Source of the DNA: a virus | Direction: 5' to 3' (one strand) | DNA: 38,380 bases | IMG/VR virus record: IMGVR_UViG_3300042391_001057 | Span: 1 to 38,380 of that record | Shown: positions 29,165 to 37,824 of the stretch, piece after piece | Position numbering within the stretch: position 1 is the stretch's first letter | How the letters are laid out: each line of letters starts with the position of its first letter | The notes under the pieces: generated by a model | Told to the model about the DNA's origin: nothing | What the model saw: only the letters and a program-made list of their open reading frames with translations | Databases searched by the model: none | Program-made: the position numbers and the translations under genes

Positions 29165-29706
29165 TTCGGTTCCTTATAAAAAACATGTCGACCAATCTTA
29201 CCAATTTTTTCTAGTTTCCAATTTGGATTAACATAGTCAGCATGATAATACATGGCTTTCTTCATAATGTCAAGTCTAAACCCTTCCAGCAAAACTTTTT
29301 TGGCTACTTCGTAACTCTCAGTATAAGCCGGCTTGTTGATTGGTCTATTTCGATGTACACTATCACATGCCCATGAAAACTGACATATGACTCGTTCCAT
29401 AACTACATTTTTTTGGTATACAACGCCACAGACGTCTTTACCAAAACGACCATCAACTACTCGATTCATAGTTACTTGACCAACAGCAACTTTTCCTTCG
29501 AATGGTTCGTGGCCTGCTTCTCTGTAAATGTTGATAGCTAGGCAATCTAATTGCTTTTCTCTATCCCTAATTGAGACAACATCAGTTGATGCTGTCATTT
29601 GCATGTCTTCTAAGGCAATAAATTTTTTCTTAGTGACTGTTTGGATCATTGATGCTACTAATATAAAACTAATAACAAATATCCCTAACCGCAATATTTT
29701 TTCCAT
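29161..29706 (-). CDS. SleB/CwlJ-type cell-wall hydrolase
   Basis: 181 residues. An N-terminal membrane or signal-arrest-release segment (LGIFVISFILVASMIQ) is followed by the Hydrolase_2 domain from about 55: CLAINIYREAGHEPFEGK with the likely catalytic Glu, then AVGQVTMNRV and CQFSWACD. Such domains cleave peptidoglycan and are used as endolysins by several marine phages. It is probably the lysis enzyme, exported by its own N-terminal segment. Shine-Dalgarno AAAGGAG. Confidence 0.85.
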   Translation of the reverse strand: MEKILRLGIFVISFILVASMIQTVTKKKFIALEDMQMTASTDVVSIRDREKQLDCLAINIYREAGHEPFEGKVAVGQVTMNRVVDGRFGKDVCGVVYQKNVVMERVICQFSWACDSVHRNRPINKPAYTESYEVAKKVLLEGFRLDIMKKAMYYHADYVNPNWKLEKIGKIGRHVFYKEPK

Positions 29707-29842
29707 ACGTTTCTCCTTTAAGTTAATGCATTATTGCTAATGCACCAGAAGTCCAAAAAAATATTAAAAACTTCTGATTCTTAAAACTATTGCATAACAT
29801 AGTTTTAAGCGGGTTAAGTAGTTATCTTTAAAGATGGCCTAG
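29707..29842 (-). other. Structured intergenic region
   Basis: Three stems on minus: CTTAAAACTAT/ATAGTTTTAAG (11 bp perfect), CAGAAGT/ACTTCTG around a U-rich loop, and GCATTA/TAATGC just before the hydrolase Shine-Dalgarno. The last could affect translation of the lysis gene. No consensus promoter seen. Confidence 0.5.
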
Positions 29843-30238
29843 TTATCTGCGCATTTTGCTGATAGCCACGGCTTCTTCGTCCGAAAACACAGGCACTGCA
29901 TTGCTCTTATGCATAGTTGCAATACCCTTAACTTTTGTACCAGTGTAAACTGGATTGGGCTTTAATAGTGCGTTACCACCAGTGTTAACACTTTTGATAT
30001 GGGCTGTAGTATTACGGCCTTCTGGTATGGTAAGACTATAAGATCCTTTGAGCGGTTCTGCAGATAATGCACGTTTACGCTTTTTGTCTTCGATTTCGAC
30101 AGCCCATTTCTTTTGTAATTCTTTCCAGCTGTCCTCTAATTCTCTAGATTTTTTAGCATGGCTAGCTGATGCAAACTTTTTCTTACCCTTTTGCTTACCT
30201 GTAGTACTAAGCCAAGGGCCCTCTAAATGCATACTCAT
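29843..30238 (-). CDS. Unknown basic protein, 131 aa
   Basis: The ATG at 30238 follows TTTGGAG. The protein starts MSMHLEGPWLSTTGKQKGKK and has a Lys-rich coiled segment (KKSRELEDSWKELQKKWAVE). This type of small basic protein is common in marine T4-like phages and has no known function. A weak promoter (TTGACT, 17 bp, TAACAA) lies about 15 nt upstream of the ribosome site. Confidence 0.7.
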   Translation of the reverse strand: MSMHLEGPWLSTTGKQKGKKKFASASHAKKSRELEDSWKELQKKWAVEIEDKKRKRALSAEPLKGSYSLTIPEGRNTTAHIKSVNTGGNALLKPNPVYTGTKVKGIATMHKSNAVPVFSDEEAVAISKMRR

Positions 30239-30276
30239 CAGAATCTCCAAATTGTTACAATACTGCTATTGTACAG

Positions 30277-30609
30277 TCAATACCAGTTTTCTACAACCAT
30301 TTCGAGCAATTCGTCCAATTCTGTGCCGTGAAATCGTTCTGATAGACTATATTCGGCATCTTCAGTGTTGTAGTAGTCGGATACGCCTACAATTTCCAAA
30401 ACTTCTCGTTTCGATAACGGTTCGTTTCGCATGTGGCTTACCCAAACTACAGTCATAACAGCACAGACAAATACTGCCTGATCGTTATCTATCCCTCGTT
30501 CTTCGCACCAGTTAACTGTATGATTGAGATAGTAGTCGATATCTTCAATTCTATTTTCTAACTGTGTTATCCAGTGTTGCGTGTGAGATCTGGACCAAAC
30601 TCTTGTCAT
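30277..30609 (-). CDS. Unknown 110-aa protein linked to the Isc genes
   Basis: Helical protein rich in Trp and acidic residues ([40 protein letters not shown]). Its start overlaps the iscA stop by 4 nt, so it belongs to the iscU-iscA operon. No family recognised. Confidence 0.65.
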   Translation of the reverse strand: MTRVWSRSHTQHWITQLENRIEDIDYYLNHTVNWCEERGIDNDQAVFVCAVMTVVWVSHMRNEPLSKREVLEIVGVSDYYNTEDAEYSLSERFHGTELDELLEMVVENWY

Positions 30610-30926
30610 ACCCTAAATGATTCTCCGCAGCCGCATTTATCTCTTTCATTTGGATTGGTAAACTCAAAACCTTCATTAAGTCCATTGCGTACCCAATCCA
30701 TTTGTAGTCCTTCTAAGTAGACTAGACTTTTCGGATCTACAAAAATATGTACACCGTAATCCACAAAACTCATATCGTCGGCTGTGGGTCTATCTACGTA
30801 TTCTAATACATAGGCTAAACCAGAACAACCAGTAGTCTTTACACCTACACGAATTCCTAGGCTTTGTGTCCGGCGATCTAATTGTTGTTTGATCTTACTA
30901 GCAGCCTTTTCAGTTAGCGATATCAT
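30606..30926 (-). CDS. iscA: A-type Fe-S carrier (IscA/ErpA family)
   Basis: 106 residues, the normal length. Three conserved cysteines: one in [13 protein letters not shown] about residue 34 and two in DKCGCGESF near the C-terminus. The family accepts Fe-S clusters from IscU and delivers them to target proteins, or binds iron. It overlaps iscU by 17 nt. IscS, ferredoxin and HscB are not in the window, so host enzymes must supply sulfur and electrons. Confidence 0.92.
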   Translation of the reverse strand: MISLTEKAASKIKQQLDRRTQSLGIRVGVKTTGCSGLAYVLEYVDRPTADDMSFVDYGVHIFVDPKSLVYLEGLQMDWVRNGLNEGFEFTNPNERDKCGCGESFRV

Positions 30927-31296
30927 ATTTTGTTCGATAATCTGCTACAGCCGCTTTGATTGCATCTTCTGCAAGTATGCTACAATGTATTTTAACCGGT
31001 GGAAGGGCAAGTTCCTCAGCAATTTCTGAATTAGTAATCTTTCCCGCTTGGTCAAGTGTTTTTCCCTTGACCCATTCTGTAACGAGGCTTGAGCTTGCAA
31101 TGGCTGATCCGCATCCGTATGTTTTGAATTTGGCATCTGTAATTACTCCGTCTTCTACTTTGATTTGCAGTTTCATGACGTCACCGCAAGCCGGAGCCCC
31201 CACCATACCAGTGCCAATTGTAGGATCATTCTTTTCAAACGATCCTACATTGCGTGGATTTTCGTAGTGATCAATAACCTTTTCTGAATACGCCAT
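30910..31296 (-). CDS. iscU: IscU Fe-S cluster scaffold
   Basis: 128 residues, same length as E. coli IscU. Cluster ligands are visible: [10 protein letters not shown] (Cys and Asp), [11 protein letters not shown] (Cys) and [12 protein letters not shown] (His-Cys). LPPVKIHCS contains LPPVK, the motif recognised by the Hsp70 HscA. Start [19 protein letters not shown] is typical. An AAGGAG and a GATAAATA motif ten nt further upstream precede it. In this genome a DnaK is available as chaperone partner. Confidence 0.96.
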   Translation of the reverse strand: MAYSEKVIDHYENPRNVGSFEKNDPTIGTGMVGAPACGDVMKLQIKVEDGVITDAKFKTYGCGSAIASSSLVTEWVKGKTLDQAGKITNSEIAEELALPPVKIHCSILAEDAIKAAVADYRTKYDIAN

Positions 31297-31318
31297 TACT
31301 GTCTCCTTGTAGACACTA

Positions 31319-31326
31319 TATTTATC
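31319..31326 (-). promoter_or_regulatory. GATAAATA motif, possible T4-like late promoter, upstream of iscU
   Basis: GATAAATA differs by one base from the T4 late element TATAAATA and lies ten nt before the iscU Shine-Dalgarno. Other minus-strand copies are at about 7916-7923, 19007-19014, 23036-23043 and 27484-27491. Confidence 0.4.
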
Positions 31327-31329
31327 GTA

Positions 31330-31524
31330 TTATTTTGGCTCTTTACGTGCGTTCTTAACAGTAGTTACATCGTTACGTGTTTCTTTACACAGTTTGGCTA
31401 GTTCTTGTAAATGCTTGCGTACTCGTGTACCAGCGGCACCTACTTCTTTATCATAGAACTTTTCAAAGTCTGCCTCCATTGCTTCTACGATTGCTGTAAA
31501 TTCTGAATATTTGTTTTGTGCCAT
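31330..31524 (-). CDS. Histone H1-like (Hc1-type) DNA-binding protein
   Basis: 64 residues. The segment AAGTRVRKHLQELAKLCKET resembles the chlamydial Hc1/histone H1-like family, as does the N-terminal amphipathic helix (FTAIVEAMEADFEKFYDKE). It lacks the long Lys/Ala tail of full-length Hc1. Likely a small nucleoid-type DNA-binding protein of the phage. Good Shine-Dalgarno. Confidence 0.65.
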   Translation of the reverse strand: MAQNKYSEFTAIVEAMEADFEKFYDKEVGAAGTRVRKHLQELAKLCKETRNDVTTVKNARKEPK

Positions 31525-31551
31525 GTTATGGTCTCCTTGTTATATTAGTTA

Positions 31552-31722
31552 TTACCAGTGTCGAATTACACCCGCAATAATGAAACAGTTTGTTATTATG
31601 TAGGTAATAATAATTACTGTTCGAATTATGGCTACTTGATCTGCTTCTTGTACAGTTCTACCAGCTTTTTCACCAATTGATTTTGCCCAAAGTCTCCAAA
31701 CTTTACGCAGTAATTCTTTCAT
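31552..31722 (-). CDS. 56-aa membrane protein
   Basis: ATG at 31722 follows GGAAAGA. A basic N-terminal helix (MKELLRKVWRLWAKSIGEKA) precedes one membrane segment (IRTVIIITYIITNCFIIAGV). It overlaps the phosphatase gene by 20 nt. Function unknown. Confidence 0.65.
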   Translation of the reverse strand: MKELLRKVWRLWAKSIGEKAGRTVQEADQVAIIRTVIIITYIITNCFIIAGVIRHW

Positions 31723-32287
31723 AGATGTCTTTCCAATTCTTGACTCTAGGAATGTTTGGATCATTGTAGTCCATATTATGACCGTGTTCCATGAGTAAAC
31801 TATTGAGTCCTAGACTAGTGCCAACTTGACAGTTTACAATTTTATCCTCTATCCACCACAGACCGCTATCACGATATTGTTCAAGTACTTGATCTTTATC
31901 GGCTCCAGTATCTAAGAATATAAATTTCTCAAATGCTGTAGCACCAAATAGTTTACGCAGATTCATACGCCTAAGTTCTTGTGCGTTTTCATCTGTACTC
32001 AAACTGGTAATACAGTGGAATACATATCCGTGCTCTTCGTGAAGTCGTTTAACATAGAACATAGCATCACGTAGTGGGGGTAGGAATCCCATGTGAGCTG
32101 ATTCGTTAAAGATTTTAATTAAGCGTTTACCTTGATCCGGGTCAATACCATATCGAGCTCCGATATTGTATTTTAGATTGCCGCCGTCTTGTTTAGTAAA
32201 GCCGTGTTGTTGCATGTATACATCGAAAGCATACTCCCAATCTAAGAGTACACCGTCTGCGTCTGTAAGTATGATTTTATTTTTCAT
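31703..32287 (-). CDS. HAD-superfamily phosphatase / nucleotidase-like
   Basis: 194 residues. Motif I LTDADGVLLDW has the two catalytic Asp; TSLST about residue 96 fits motif II; ADKDQVLEQY with a Lys and IEDKIVN fit motifs III and IV. The layout resembles phage 5'-(deoxy)nucleotidase-like HAD proteins. Substrate unknown, perhaps nucleotides given the nearby reductase genes. Confidence 0.75.
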   Translation of the reverse strand: MKNKIILTDADGVLLDWEYAFDVYMQQHGFTKQDGGNLKYNIGARYGIDPDQGKRLIKIFNESAHMGFLPPLRDAMFYVKRLHEEHGYVFHCITSLSTDENAQELRRMNLRKLFGATAFEKFIFLDTGADKDQVLEQYRDSGLWWIEDKIVNCQVGTSLGLNSLLMEHGHNMDYNDPNIPRVKNWKDIYERITA

Positions 32288-32335
32288 ACTTATATTGTAA
32301 AGTCTTGTTTGAGAATTGTCAATCGGTTATGAGCG

Positions 32336-32644
32336 TTATCCGGCAAATACATTAGAACTACCTGCGGCAATAGTATCGTCTTCAACTGGATCCCCAATTC
32401 GTGCAATTGCCTTATTGTTGGCAAACACCGTTCCGGACCCTGCTGAAGTAGTGTGGTTACCTTCTCCCGGATGGGGGTCGCCGCGGTAAGCTGGGTCGCC
32501 GCCGTGCGGAGCCCATCCGTCACCTTCTCGGTTAACCGGAATGTCGTTGACAAATACATTAGGACTTGCTCCGGTTGCTGGCCTTGGTTTGTAAGTACTA
32601 TGCCCGGTAGTTTTGTCACCTTTTCGTGTTACTGGATTTCCCAT
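32336..32644 (-). CDS. PAAR-domain spike protein
   Basis: 102 residues made of repeated PAAR-type hairpins: MGNPVTRKGDKTTGH, RGDPHPGEGNHT and ARIGDPVEDD, with Gly-Ser-Asn-Val-Phe turns (GASPNVFVND, GSSNVFAG). In contractile phages such proteins cap the needle spike of the baseplate and bind a metal ion. This is one of the clearest virion-associated genes in the window. Another frame over the same bases (32290-32619) is a shadow. Confidence 0.88.
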   Translation of the reverse strand: MGNPVTRKGDKTTGHSTYKPRPATGASPNVFVNDIPVNREGDGWAPHGGDPAYRGDPHPGEGNHTTSAGSGTVFANNKAIARIGDPVEDDTIAAGSSNVFAG

Positions 32645-33084
32645 TATGATACCGCCTGTAGTAAACTTTTTAGTTTGTTTGCAATAGGAGTGTAACTTGG
32701 AAGCACAACAGTATGTGCAAAGCTATCTCCGTTAATTGCATACGTGCAAATAGCAGTTCGAGATGACGGACTATCTACTTTAGTAATAGTTCGATACGTA
32801 CCTAGTTCGGGAGGTTCGGGATCTGTTACTAAAATACCAAACGTATCCAACCAGGTCCACGATGTTGGCAATATTGTTATATAAGATCCAGATATTACCA
32901 CAGTGCCAGGTGACGTAGTAACAGTTACTCCGGGATCACTAAAGCTCGGAGTAACTGTCGGCAAGTCTGTACTTGGTGCTGTTGTTTCCTCGCCAGTTAG
33001 CGGATCGATTACTGTCACTAATACAGTTATAGTCTGTGTAAATGGTGTAGTAAAATCCACTGTAGCTTCGGTGATGTCTAACAT
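32644..33084 (-). CDS. Beta-rich, probably structural protein
   Basis: 146 residues, rich in Thr, Pro, Ser and Val with many beta-strand-like runs (QTITVLVTVIDPLTGEETT, PGTVVISGSYITILPTS). No cysteine except one, no signal peptide. Its stop overlaps the PAAR start (TAATG), so it is likely a baseplate or tail component. Family not recognised. Confidence 0.65.
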   Translation of the reverse strand: MLDITEATVDFTTPFTQTITVLVTVIDPLTGEETTAPSTDLPTVTPSFSDPGVTVTTSPGTVVISGSYITILPTSWTWLDTFGILVTDPEPPELGTYRTITKVDSPSSRTAICTYAINGDSFAHTVVLPSYTPIANKLKSLLQAVS

Positions 33085-33087
33085 ATA

Positions 33088-33402
33088 TTATTTAATAATG
33101 CTGCCTGCACTAACTTGTTGAATACCAGTAGTTTGAAATAGGTATTGATCTGCAATTTCTTTAACCGTTGATCCGTTGAATAGGATTACTGATTTTGTAA
33201 TGCTATAATCATTATCGGGATCAACAGTCATCATCACCGGTGCCATTGCTGGACCTTTCTGTGTCATTGCTAGCATTACTGGTCTTGCAATGGTATAACA
33301 GGTCATATCTTCTTTTACATATTTTCCAATTACTTCGTCGCCGCTTACTAGTTTAAAACTAACAATGTCGCCTTCGGCGAATTTTGATTTTTCTAATAAC
33401 AT
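33088..33402 (-). CDS. Sm/LSm-like small protein
   Basis: 104 residues. EGDIVSFKLVSGDEVIGKYV resembles the Sm1-type motif of LSm folds, and the second half (NDYSITKSVILFNGSTVKEI) can form the remaining strands. Such LSm-like proteins occur in marine T4-like phages, perhaps binding RNA. Function not established. Confidence 0.6.
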   Translation of the reverse strand: MLLEKSKFAEGDIVSFKLVSGDEVIGKYVKEDMTCYTIARPVMLAMTQKGPAMAPVMMTVDPDNDYSITKSVILFNGSTVKEIADQYLFQTTGIQQVSAGSIIK

Positions 33403-33404
33403 TT

Positions 33405-33647
33405 TTATCCTTTAAATTGTTCAAAAAATTCTGATGGCTTACTGGCAAGGCCTTGATAACCACCTTCTAACAAAGCATCACCGTTAAAAATTTGTGGAAC
33501 TGATCGTAAACCTTGATCAACTAAAAACTGTCTAGCATCTGGTTGTTGTCCCACATTTATTGCATTATATTGTACGCCCTTATTTTCTAATAGTGCTTTA
33601 GCACGATCACAAAATGGACAATTATCTTTCGTATATACTGTTAACAT
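33405..33647 (-). CDS. grx: Glutaredoxin
   Basis: 80 residues. Redox site NCPFCDRAK (CPFC) near the N-terminus, cis-Pro in RSVPQIFNG and the GG pair in LEGGYQGL are all present. It can deliver electrons to class I ribonucleotide reductase, whose genes follow upstream in the same transcript. Confidence 0.95.
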   Translation of the reverse strand: MLTVYTKDNCPFCDRAKALLENKGVQYNAINVGQQPDARQFLVDQGLRSVPQIFNGDALLEGGYQGLASKPSEFFEQFKG

Positions 33648-33664
33648 TATTTCTCCTTGCTGTA

Positions 33665-34765
33665 TTATAGCATAGGTAACTCGTCATAGTCAACAGCATC
33701 ACTCATTACTCCAATAACATAATTTGTGCTTTCGCTTTCTTGAAGGGCTGTTTGCTTTTTGCTTGTATCGCTATGTTTGTTAAACCAAGGAATAGGTGTT
33801 GACTTAGGAGCAGTGCTTTGATATTTAATACCAATATCCTTTAGTGCCCCCATTGCTGTGTAATCTACAAAGTCTCGAAGGATGTTAGCATTAAGGCCAA
33901 TAACTGGACCCATTTTAAACAAATAAGTAGCCCACTCTTTTTCTTCACGAATAACATCCATATACAGTTGATAGACTTCTGCTTCGCACTCAATCTTTGC
34001 TTGAGCAAATCGAGGATCTTCTTTGACCACTTGATTAATCAAATAGGCTGTCCAACCTTTGTGTAGCAATTCGTCTTGTAGAATCAAACTGATAATGTTG
34101 CCGTTGCCGATAAAGATTTTATTCTCTACCATGGCTAGACTTGTAGCGAACGATACCATAAAGCGGAAGGCTTCTAGTGCATAGCTGGCATTAAGTGCCA
34201 TCCAGATTGCTTTAATGTGTTCGTGTTCTGTTACAGCAATGCCAGCTTCTTTGCGGCAATTGATTACATGTAATTTGTCATAGTAATTGCCAACTGAACT
34301 GGCCATGTCGACAATCTCTTTAGTGTCGTGGATAGTATTAAACACATCCTTAGGTACATTGTAAATGTTACGAATGATGTGACTGTATGAACGACTGTGA
34401 ATGTTTGTTTCGAAGAATGTCCAATTATAGACCAGTGCTTCTAATTCTGGAAGACTTACTACAGGAGTAAAGATTTGGCTTGGTCCACGACCTTGTAGAC
34501 TATCTAAGGCTGTTTGACGTAGGAGGTTACTGGTAAAGATATGTTTGACTGCATCACTGGCATCTTTGAAGTCGTTGGCATCTTTACTTAGGCTAATTTC
34601 TTCCGGAACCCAAAAGAATCCCCGAGCTGTTGTTTCAAAATTTTGAATCTTAGGATATTTAACTTCTTCAAAGCGTTGGATAGTAACTGGTCCTGCTGGA
34701 TCCAGAAACATCTTACGATTAGTGTAGTCTGTTTTTGTGTGTAAGTCGTATTGTTGTTTTGACAT
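33665..34765 (-). CDS. nrdB: Class Ia ribonucleotide reductase beta subunit
   Basis: 366 residues from the ATG at 34765 (AGGA upstream); a longer frame starts inside the aldolase gene. Diiron ligands and radical Tyr are seen: WTFFETNIHSRSYSHII (Glu, His, Tyr) and AMVENK plus LQDELLHKG (Glu, Glu, His). The beta subunit houses the tyrosyl radical and diiron centre and works with NrdA. The C-terminal YDELPML should bind alpha. Confidence 0.96.
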   Translation of the reverse strand: MSKQQYDLHTKTDYTNRKMFLDPAGPVTIQRFEEVKYPKIQNFETTARGFFWVPEEISLSKDANDFKDASDAVKHIFTSNLLRQTALDSLQGRGPSQIFTPVVSLPELEALVYNWTFFETNIHSRSYSHIIRNIYNVPKDVFNTIHDTKEIVDMASSVGNYYDKLHVINCRKEAGIAVTEHEHIKAIWMALNASYALEAFRFMVSFATSLAMVENKIFIGNGNIISLILQDELLHKGWTAYLINQVVKEDPRFAQAKIECEAEVYQLYMDVIREEKEWATYLFKMGPVIGLNANILRDFVDYTAMGALKDIGIKYQSTAPKSTPIPWFNKHSDTSKKQTALQESESTNYVIGVMSDAVDYDELPML

Positions 34766-34766
34766 T

Positions 34767-35423
34767 TTAATAATTTCCTGAAGCAAGTACTATCTTGCAA
34801 ATGTGTTCTAGTCGTTCAATGTGTTCATAAGCACGCCATGGACTAGTATCAATAGCTACTACGCCATGGCCTTTAATGCCTACTATGTCGTAGGCTATGT
34901 TACCATGCTTATCTAATTTCAACTGCTTATGGCATTGGTCTGCAAGCTCTTGACTAATAGGAGGTACATCACCAACGTTAGGTGCTACCTTTGTATATCG
35001 ATTAAGTTCCGGAAACGCTGCACTAACCGTACTTAGATCAATACCGGCATGCATGGCTGCGATACAATACGTAGGATGTACATGTACTACTACACGAACC
35101 TCGTCATTATGCTGCCCTAATTCTTTCTGTAGACCAAAGTGTAATGGAATCTCTCCACTAGGTATAAGATTGGCACTGATATCTGTATACGGCACTTCGT
35201 GCCAATTATAATTAAAAGTAGCTGTACCACTACCACTGTTAATAGTTTGTTCAATTCTAATCTTTTTAAACTGATCAGGTTGTAGAGTCTGCTTACGTAC
35301 ACCGCTAGGTGTAATGTAAAAGTGATTACGGTCGTGGTGACGAATACTCACATTGCCATCACGACTTGTAATCCAATTACGCTTATAAGCGTCTACCATT
35401 ATATCACATATAGTTTCTAGCAT
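34767..35423 (-). CDS. Class II aldolase-family protein between nrdA and nrdB
   Basis: 218 residues. Zinc ligands are suggested by VHVHPTYCIAA and KGHGVVAID; ITSRDGNVSIRH and PSGEIPLHF are the usual phosphate/metal-side motifs of the fuculose-phosphate aldolase family (also ribulose-5-phosphate epimerase). It is coupled to both reductase genes (1-nt overlap with nrdA, 1-nt gap to nrdB), which is unusual. It may act on a sugar phosphate feeding nucleotide synthesis, but the substrate is unknown. Confidence 0.85.
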   Translation of the reverse strand: MLETICDIMVDAYKRNWITSRDGNVSIRHHDRNHFYITPSGVRKQTLQPDQFKKIRIEQTINSGSGTATFNYNWHEVPYTDISANLIPSGEIPLHFGLQKELGQHNDEVRVVVHVHPTYCIAAMHAGIDLSTVSAAFPELNRYTKVAPNVGDVPPISQELADQCHKQLKLDKHGNIAYDIVGIKGHGVVAIDTSPWRAYEHIERLEHICKIVLASGNY

Positions 35424-37759
35424 TATAGTTTACAAGCCTCACAATCTTCGTCTTCAATTAATTCACGTTCGTTATGGAATCCGTTATAATGTACTTCTGG
35501 CGTCGGTTCTTCTAAAGCCTTGCTACCCGCTTTATTAATCAAACTGTAGTAGAAAGTTTTTAATCCCCATACGTGAGCCTGCATTAAGTTCTTGGCAATC
35601 AATGTAGTTGGCACTTTACGATCTGCCCAGTGTGCTGGATTGTAAAAGGTATTAGTTGAAATACTTTGATCGACATAGGCCGCAATAACCGATGCTGTTT
35701 TTAAATAACCTACGCAATCTTTTTGTTCCCACATCATTTGATACTTGTTTTTAAGTTTAGTATACTCTGGAACAACTTGTACAAATGATCCAGCTTTTGA
35801 TTCTTTAACTGAAATCAAGCTCATAGGCATTTCGATACCGTTAGTTGAATTAATTACTACACTGCTGGATTCAACAGGAGCAACTGCCATTTGTGTAGCG
35901 TTACGCACACCATATTCTTTCATCTGTGCTCTTAGAGTTTCCCAGTCAAGCTCAGGAGTAAAGTCTGCTAGTTCGTTTACGCCATTGGCACGTAGCTCCC
36001 AGGGGAAAGTGCCTTGACCGTAGCGTGTCTTCTCACTATGTAAGCAAGCGCCACGTTCTTTAGCCAGTTCAACACTAGCTTCAGTTAGGTAGTATGCCTG
36101 ATGTTCCATCCAAGTCTTAACTTCACCTAGAGCATCCTTCTCACCGTACCTGAGGCTTCGCTTGGCGTGCCAGTAGGCAAGGTTTGTGATTCCGATTCCG
36201 AGCGGTCTAATTTCGTCGTTGGATAGTTTAGACTGGATGGAAAGAAAGTCTTGATAGTCAAGAATATTGTTGAGGCTACGATGCAGTATACGACAAGCAC
36301 GGCGCATATCTTCTGGGTTACGGAACGCACCCCAATTGATTGAGCCCAGGGTGCAAAGTGCGATACGACCGCTATCGTCATCCAGACGTTTAAAGGACTT
36401 AGTAGGTAAAAGTATTTCACAGCAAAGATTACTCTGGTAAATGGCGTGGTATTCAGGATCAAACGGACCTTGATTCATCACATTGTCAATGAACACTAGA
36501 TAGATACGTCCAGTGTCAGTGCGTTCTTTTAGAATGCCACTCTTGAATACTTCTTCAGCTGACATTGTCTTAGTGCGTAAGTCTTTACGCTTTTCATATG
36601 TTACATATAACTGTTCAAACAACTTTGTATCTGTATAGAACGCTTCGTATAAATCCGGAACTTGATTAGGATCAAAGAAAGTTATGTCTTCTTTGTTTCT
36701 GAATCGTCTCCAGAAGAAGCTACTAAGCACAACCCCATAATCCATATGACGGACTCGGGTTTCTTCGGTTCCTTGGTTGTTCTTAAGTACGATAAGATCA
36801 TCAAACTGATGATGCCAAATAGGATAAAATACTGTAGCACTAGCATTGCGGATACCTCCTTGTGAACACGAACGCAAATCTCCAAACCATTTTTTCAGGA
36901 ATGGTATCATACCTGTGTGCATGATCTCACCACCACGGATGGGACTGCCTAAAGGACGTAGTCGTCCTATCTCTAAACCAATGCCTGCTCGCTTGCTGGC
37001 ATACTTGGCCATCATCTCCCCAGAGGCAAAGATGCTGTCTAAATCATCATCGCTGCGAATAAGGACGCAACTGCTGAATTGCTTAGTCGGTGTTCCGAGG
37101 CCAGCCAAGACAGGCGTTGCCAAGGTGAATAGTCCGTCGCTAGCCGCGTTATAATATTCTTTGATAAATCGCATTCTGGCAGCGTTTGGCTCTTCTTTAT
37201 GAAAAACTGTAGCTGCCGCGACCATGTATCTAATTTGGGGTGTTTCATAAATTTCCTTAGTGGCACGATTCTTTACTAGATATTTTTCAATTAGCTGTTC
37301 AATTGCAGCGTATCCATACTGTTCATCTTTCTCATGATCCAGCATGTCATTCATCTTGTTCCAGTCGTCCTCTGTGTACCACTCTAATAGTTCTCGAGTG
37401 TATAGCCCAGTCTCAACATTCTTTTTTACAATGCTGTAAAGGTGCGGAGGTTCGTAGCTACCATATACATCCTTACGCAACATACTTAATCGTTGCTTGC
37501 CTGCTACATATTGATAGTTAACATGTCCGATGTCTGGATTGTGTTCGATGTTGATTAGATCAACAATAGCTCTTAGAGTGATTTCGTCAATTTCTTGTGT
37601 TGTAATACCGTCATAAAAGTGCGGCTGGCTTTTAATTTCGATCATTGATTGGCTAACATCGGCTATACCCTTGCATACCTTTGCAATTTGAGTTTGCCAT
37701 TTTTCAATGGTCAATTGTTCTTTTTTGCCGCTACGTTTAATTACAGTAATGTTTGTCAT
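35423..37759 (-). CDS. nrdA: Class Ia ribonucleotide reductase alpha subunit
   Basis: 778 residues. N-terminal ATP-cone (ITVIKRSGKKEQLTIEKWQ), catalytic motif NLCCEI (Asn, thiyl Cys, Glu), active-site cysteines in SSCVL and ALCTLGSINW, radical-transfer tyrosines KTFYYSL, C-terminal EDCEACKL cysteine pair. Length and order match E. coli NrdA (761). It reduces ribonucleoside diphosphates to deoxynucleotides for phage DNA synthesis. A weak Shine-Dalgarno precedes the start. Confidence 0.97.
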   Translation of the reverse strand: MTNITVIKRSGKKEQLTIEKWQTQIAKVCKGIADVSQSMIEIKSQPHFYDGITTQEIDEITLRAIVDLINIEHNPDIGHVNYQYVAGKQRLSMLRKDVYGSYEPPHLYSIVKKNVETGLYTRELLEWYTEDDWNKMNDMLDHEKDEQYGYAAIEQLIEKYLVKNRATKEIYETPQIRYMVAAATVFHKEEPNAARMRFIKEYYNAASDGLFTLATPVLAGLGTPTKQFSSCVLIRSDDDLDSIFASGEMMAKYASKRAGIGLEIGRLRPLGSPIRGGEIMHTGMIPFLKKWFGDLRSCSQGGIRNASATVFYPIWHHQFDDLIVLKNNQGTEETRVRHMDYGVVLSSFFWRRFRNKEDITFFDPNQVPDLYEAFYTDTKLFEQLYVTYEKRKDLRTKTMSAEEVFKSGILKERTDTGRIYLVFIDNVMNQGPFDPEYHAIYQSNLCCEILLPTKSFKRLDDDSGRIALCTLGSINWGAFRNPEDMRRACRILHRSLNNILDYQDFLSIQSKLSNDEIRPLGIGITNLAYWHAKRSLRYGEKDALGEVKTWMEHQAYYLTEASVELAKERGACLHSEKTRYGQGTFPWELRANGVNELADFTPELDWETLRAQMKEYGVRNATQMAVAPVESSSVVINSTNGIEMPMSLISVKESKAGSFVQVVPEYTKLKNKYQMMWEQKDCVGYLKTASVIAAYVDQSISTNTFYNPAHWADRKVPTTLIAKNLMQAHVWGLKTFYYSLINKAGSKALEEPTPEVHYNGFHNERELIEDEDCEACKL

Positions 37760-37824
37760 TTATTATTCTCAGTGTCTTTCTTTATTGCCAATGCGGCATA
37801 CTCTTTATCTGTTAGAAAACTTAT

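Noticed and set aside
32290-32619. 109-aa ORF overlapping the PAAR gene
   Set aside because: The PAAR frame has clear domain motifs and overlaps its neighbour as TAATG; the other frame has none.
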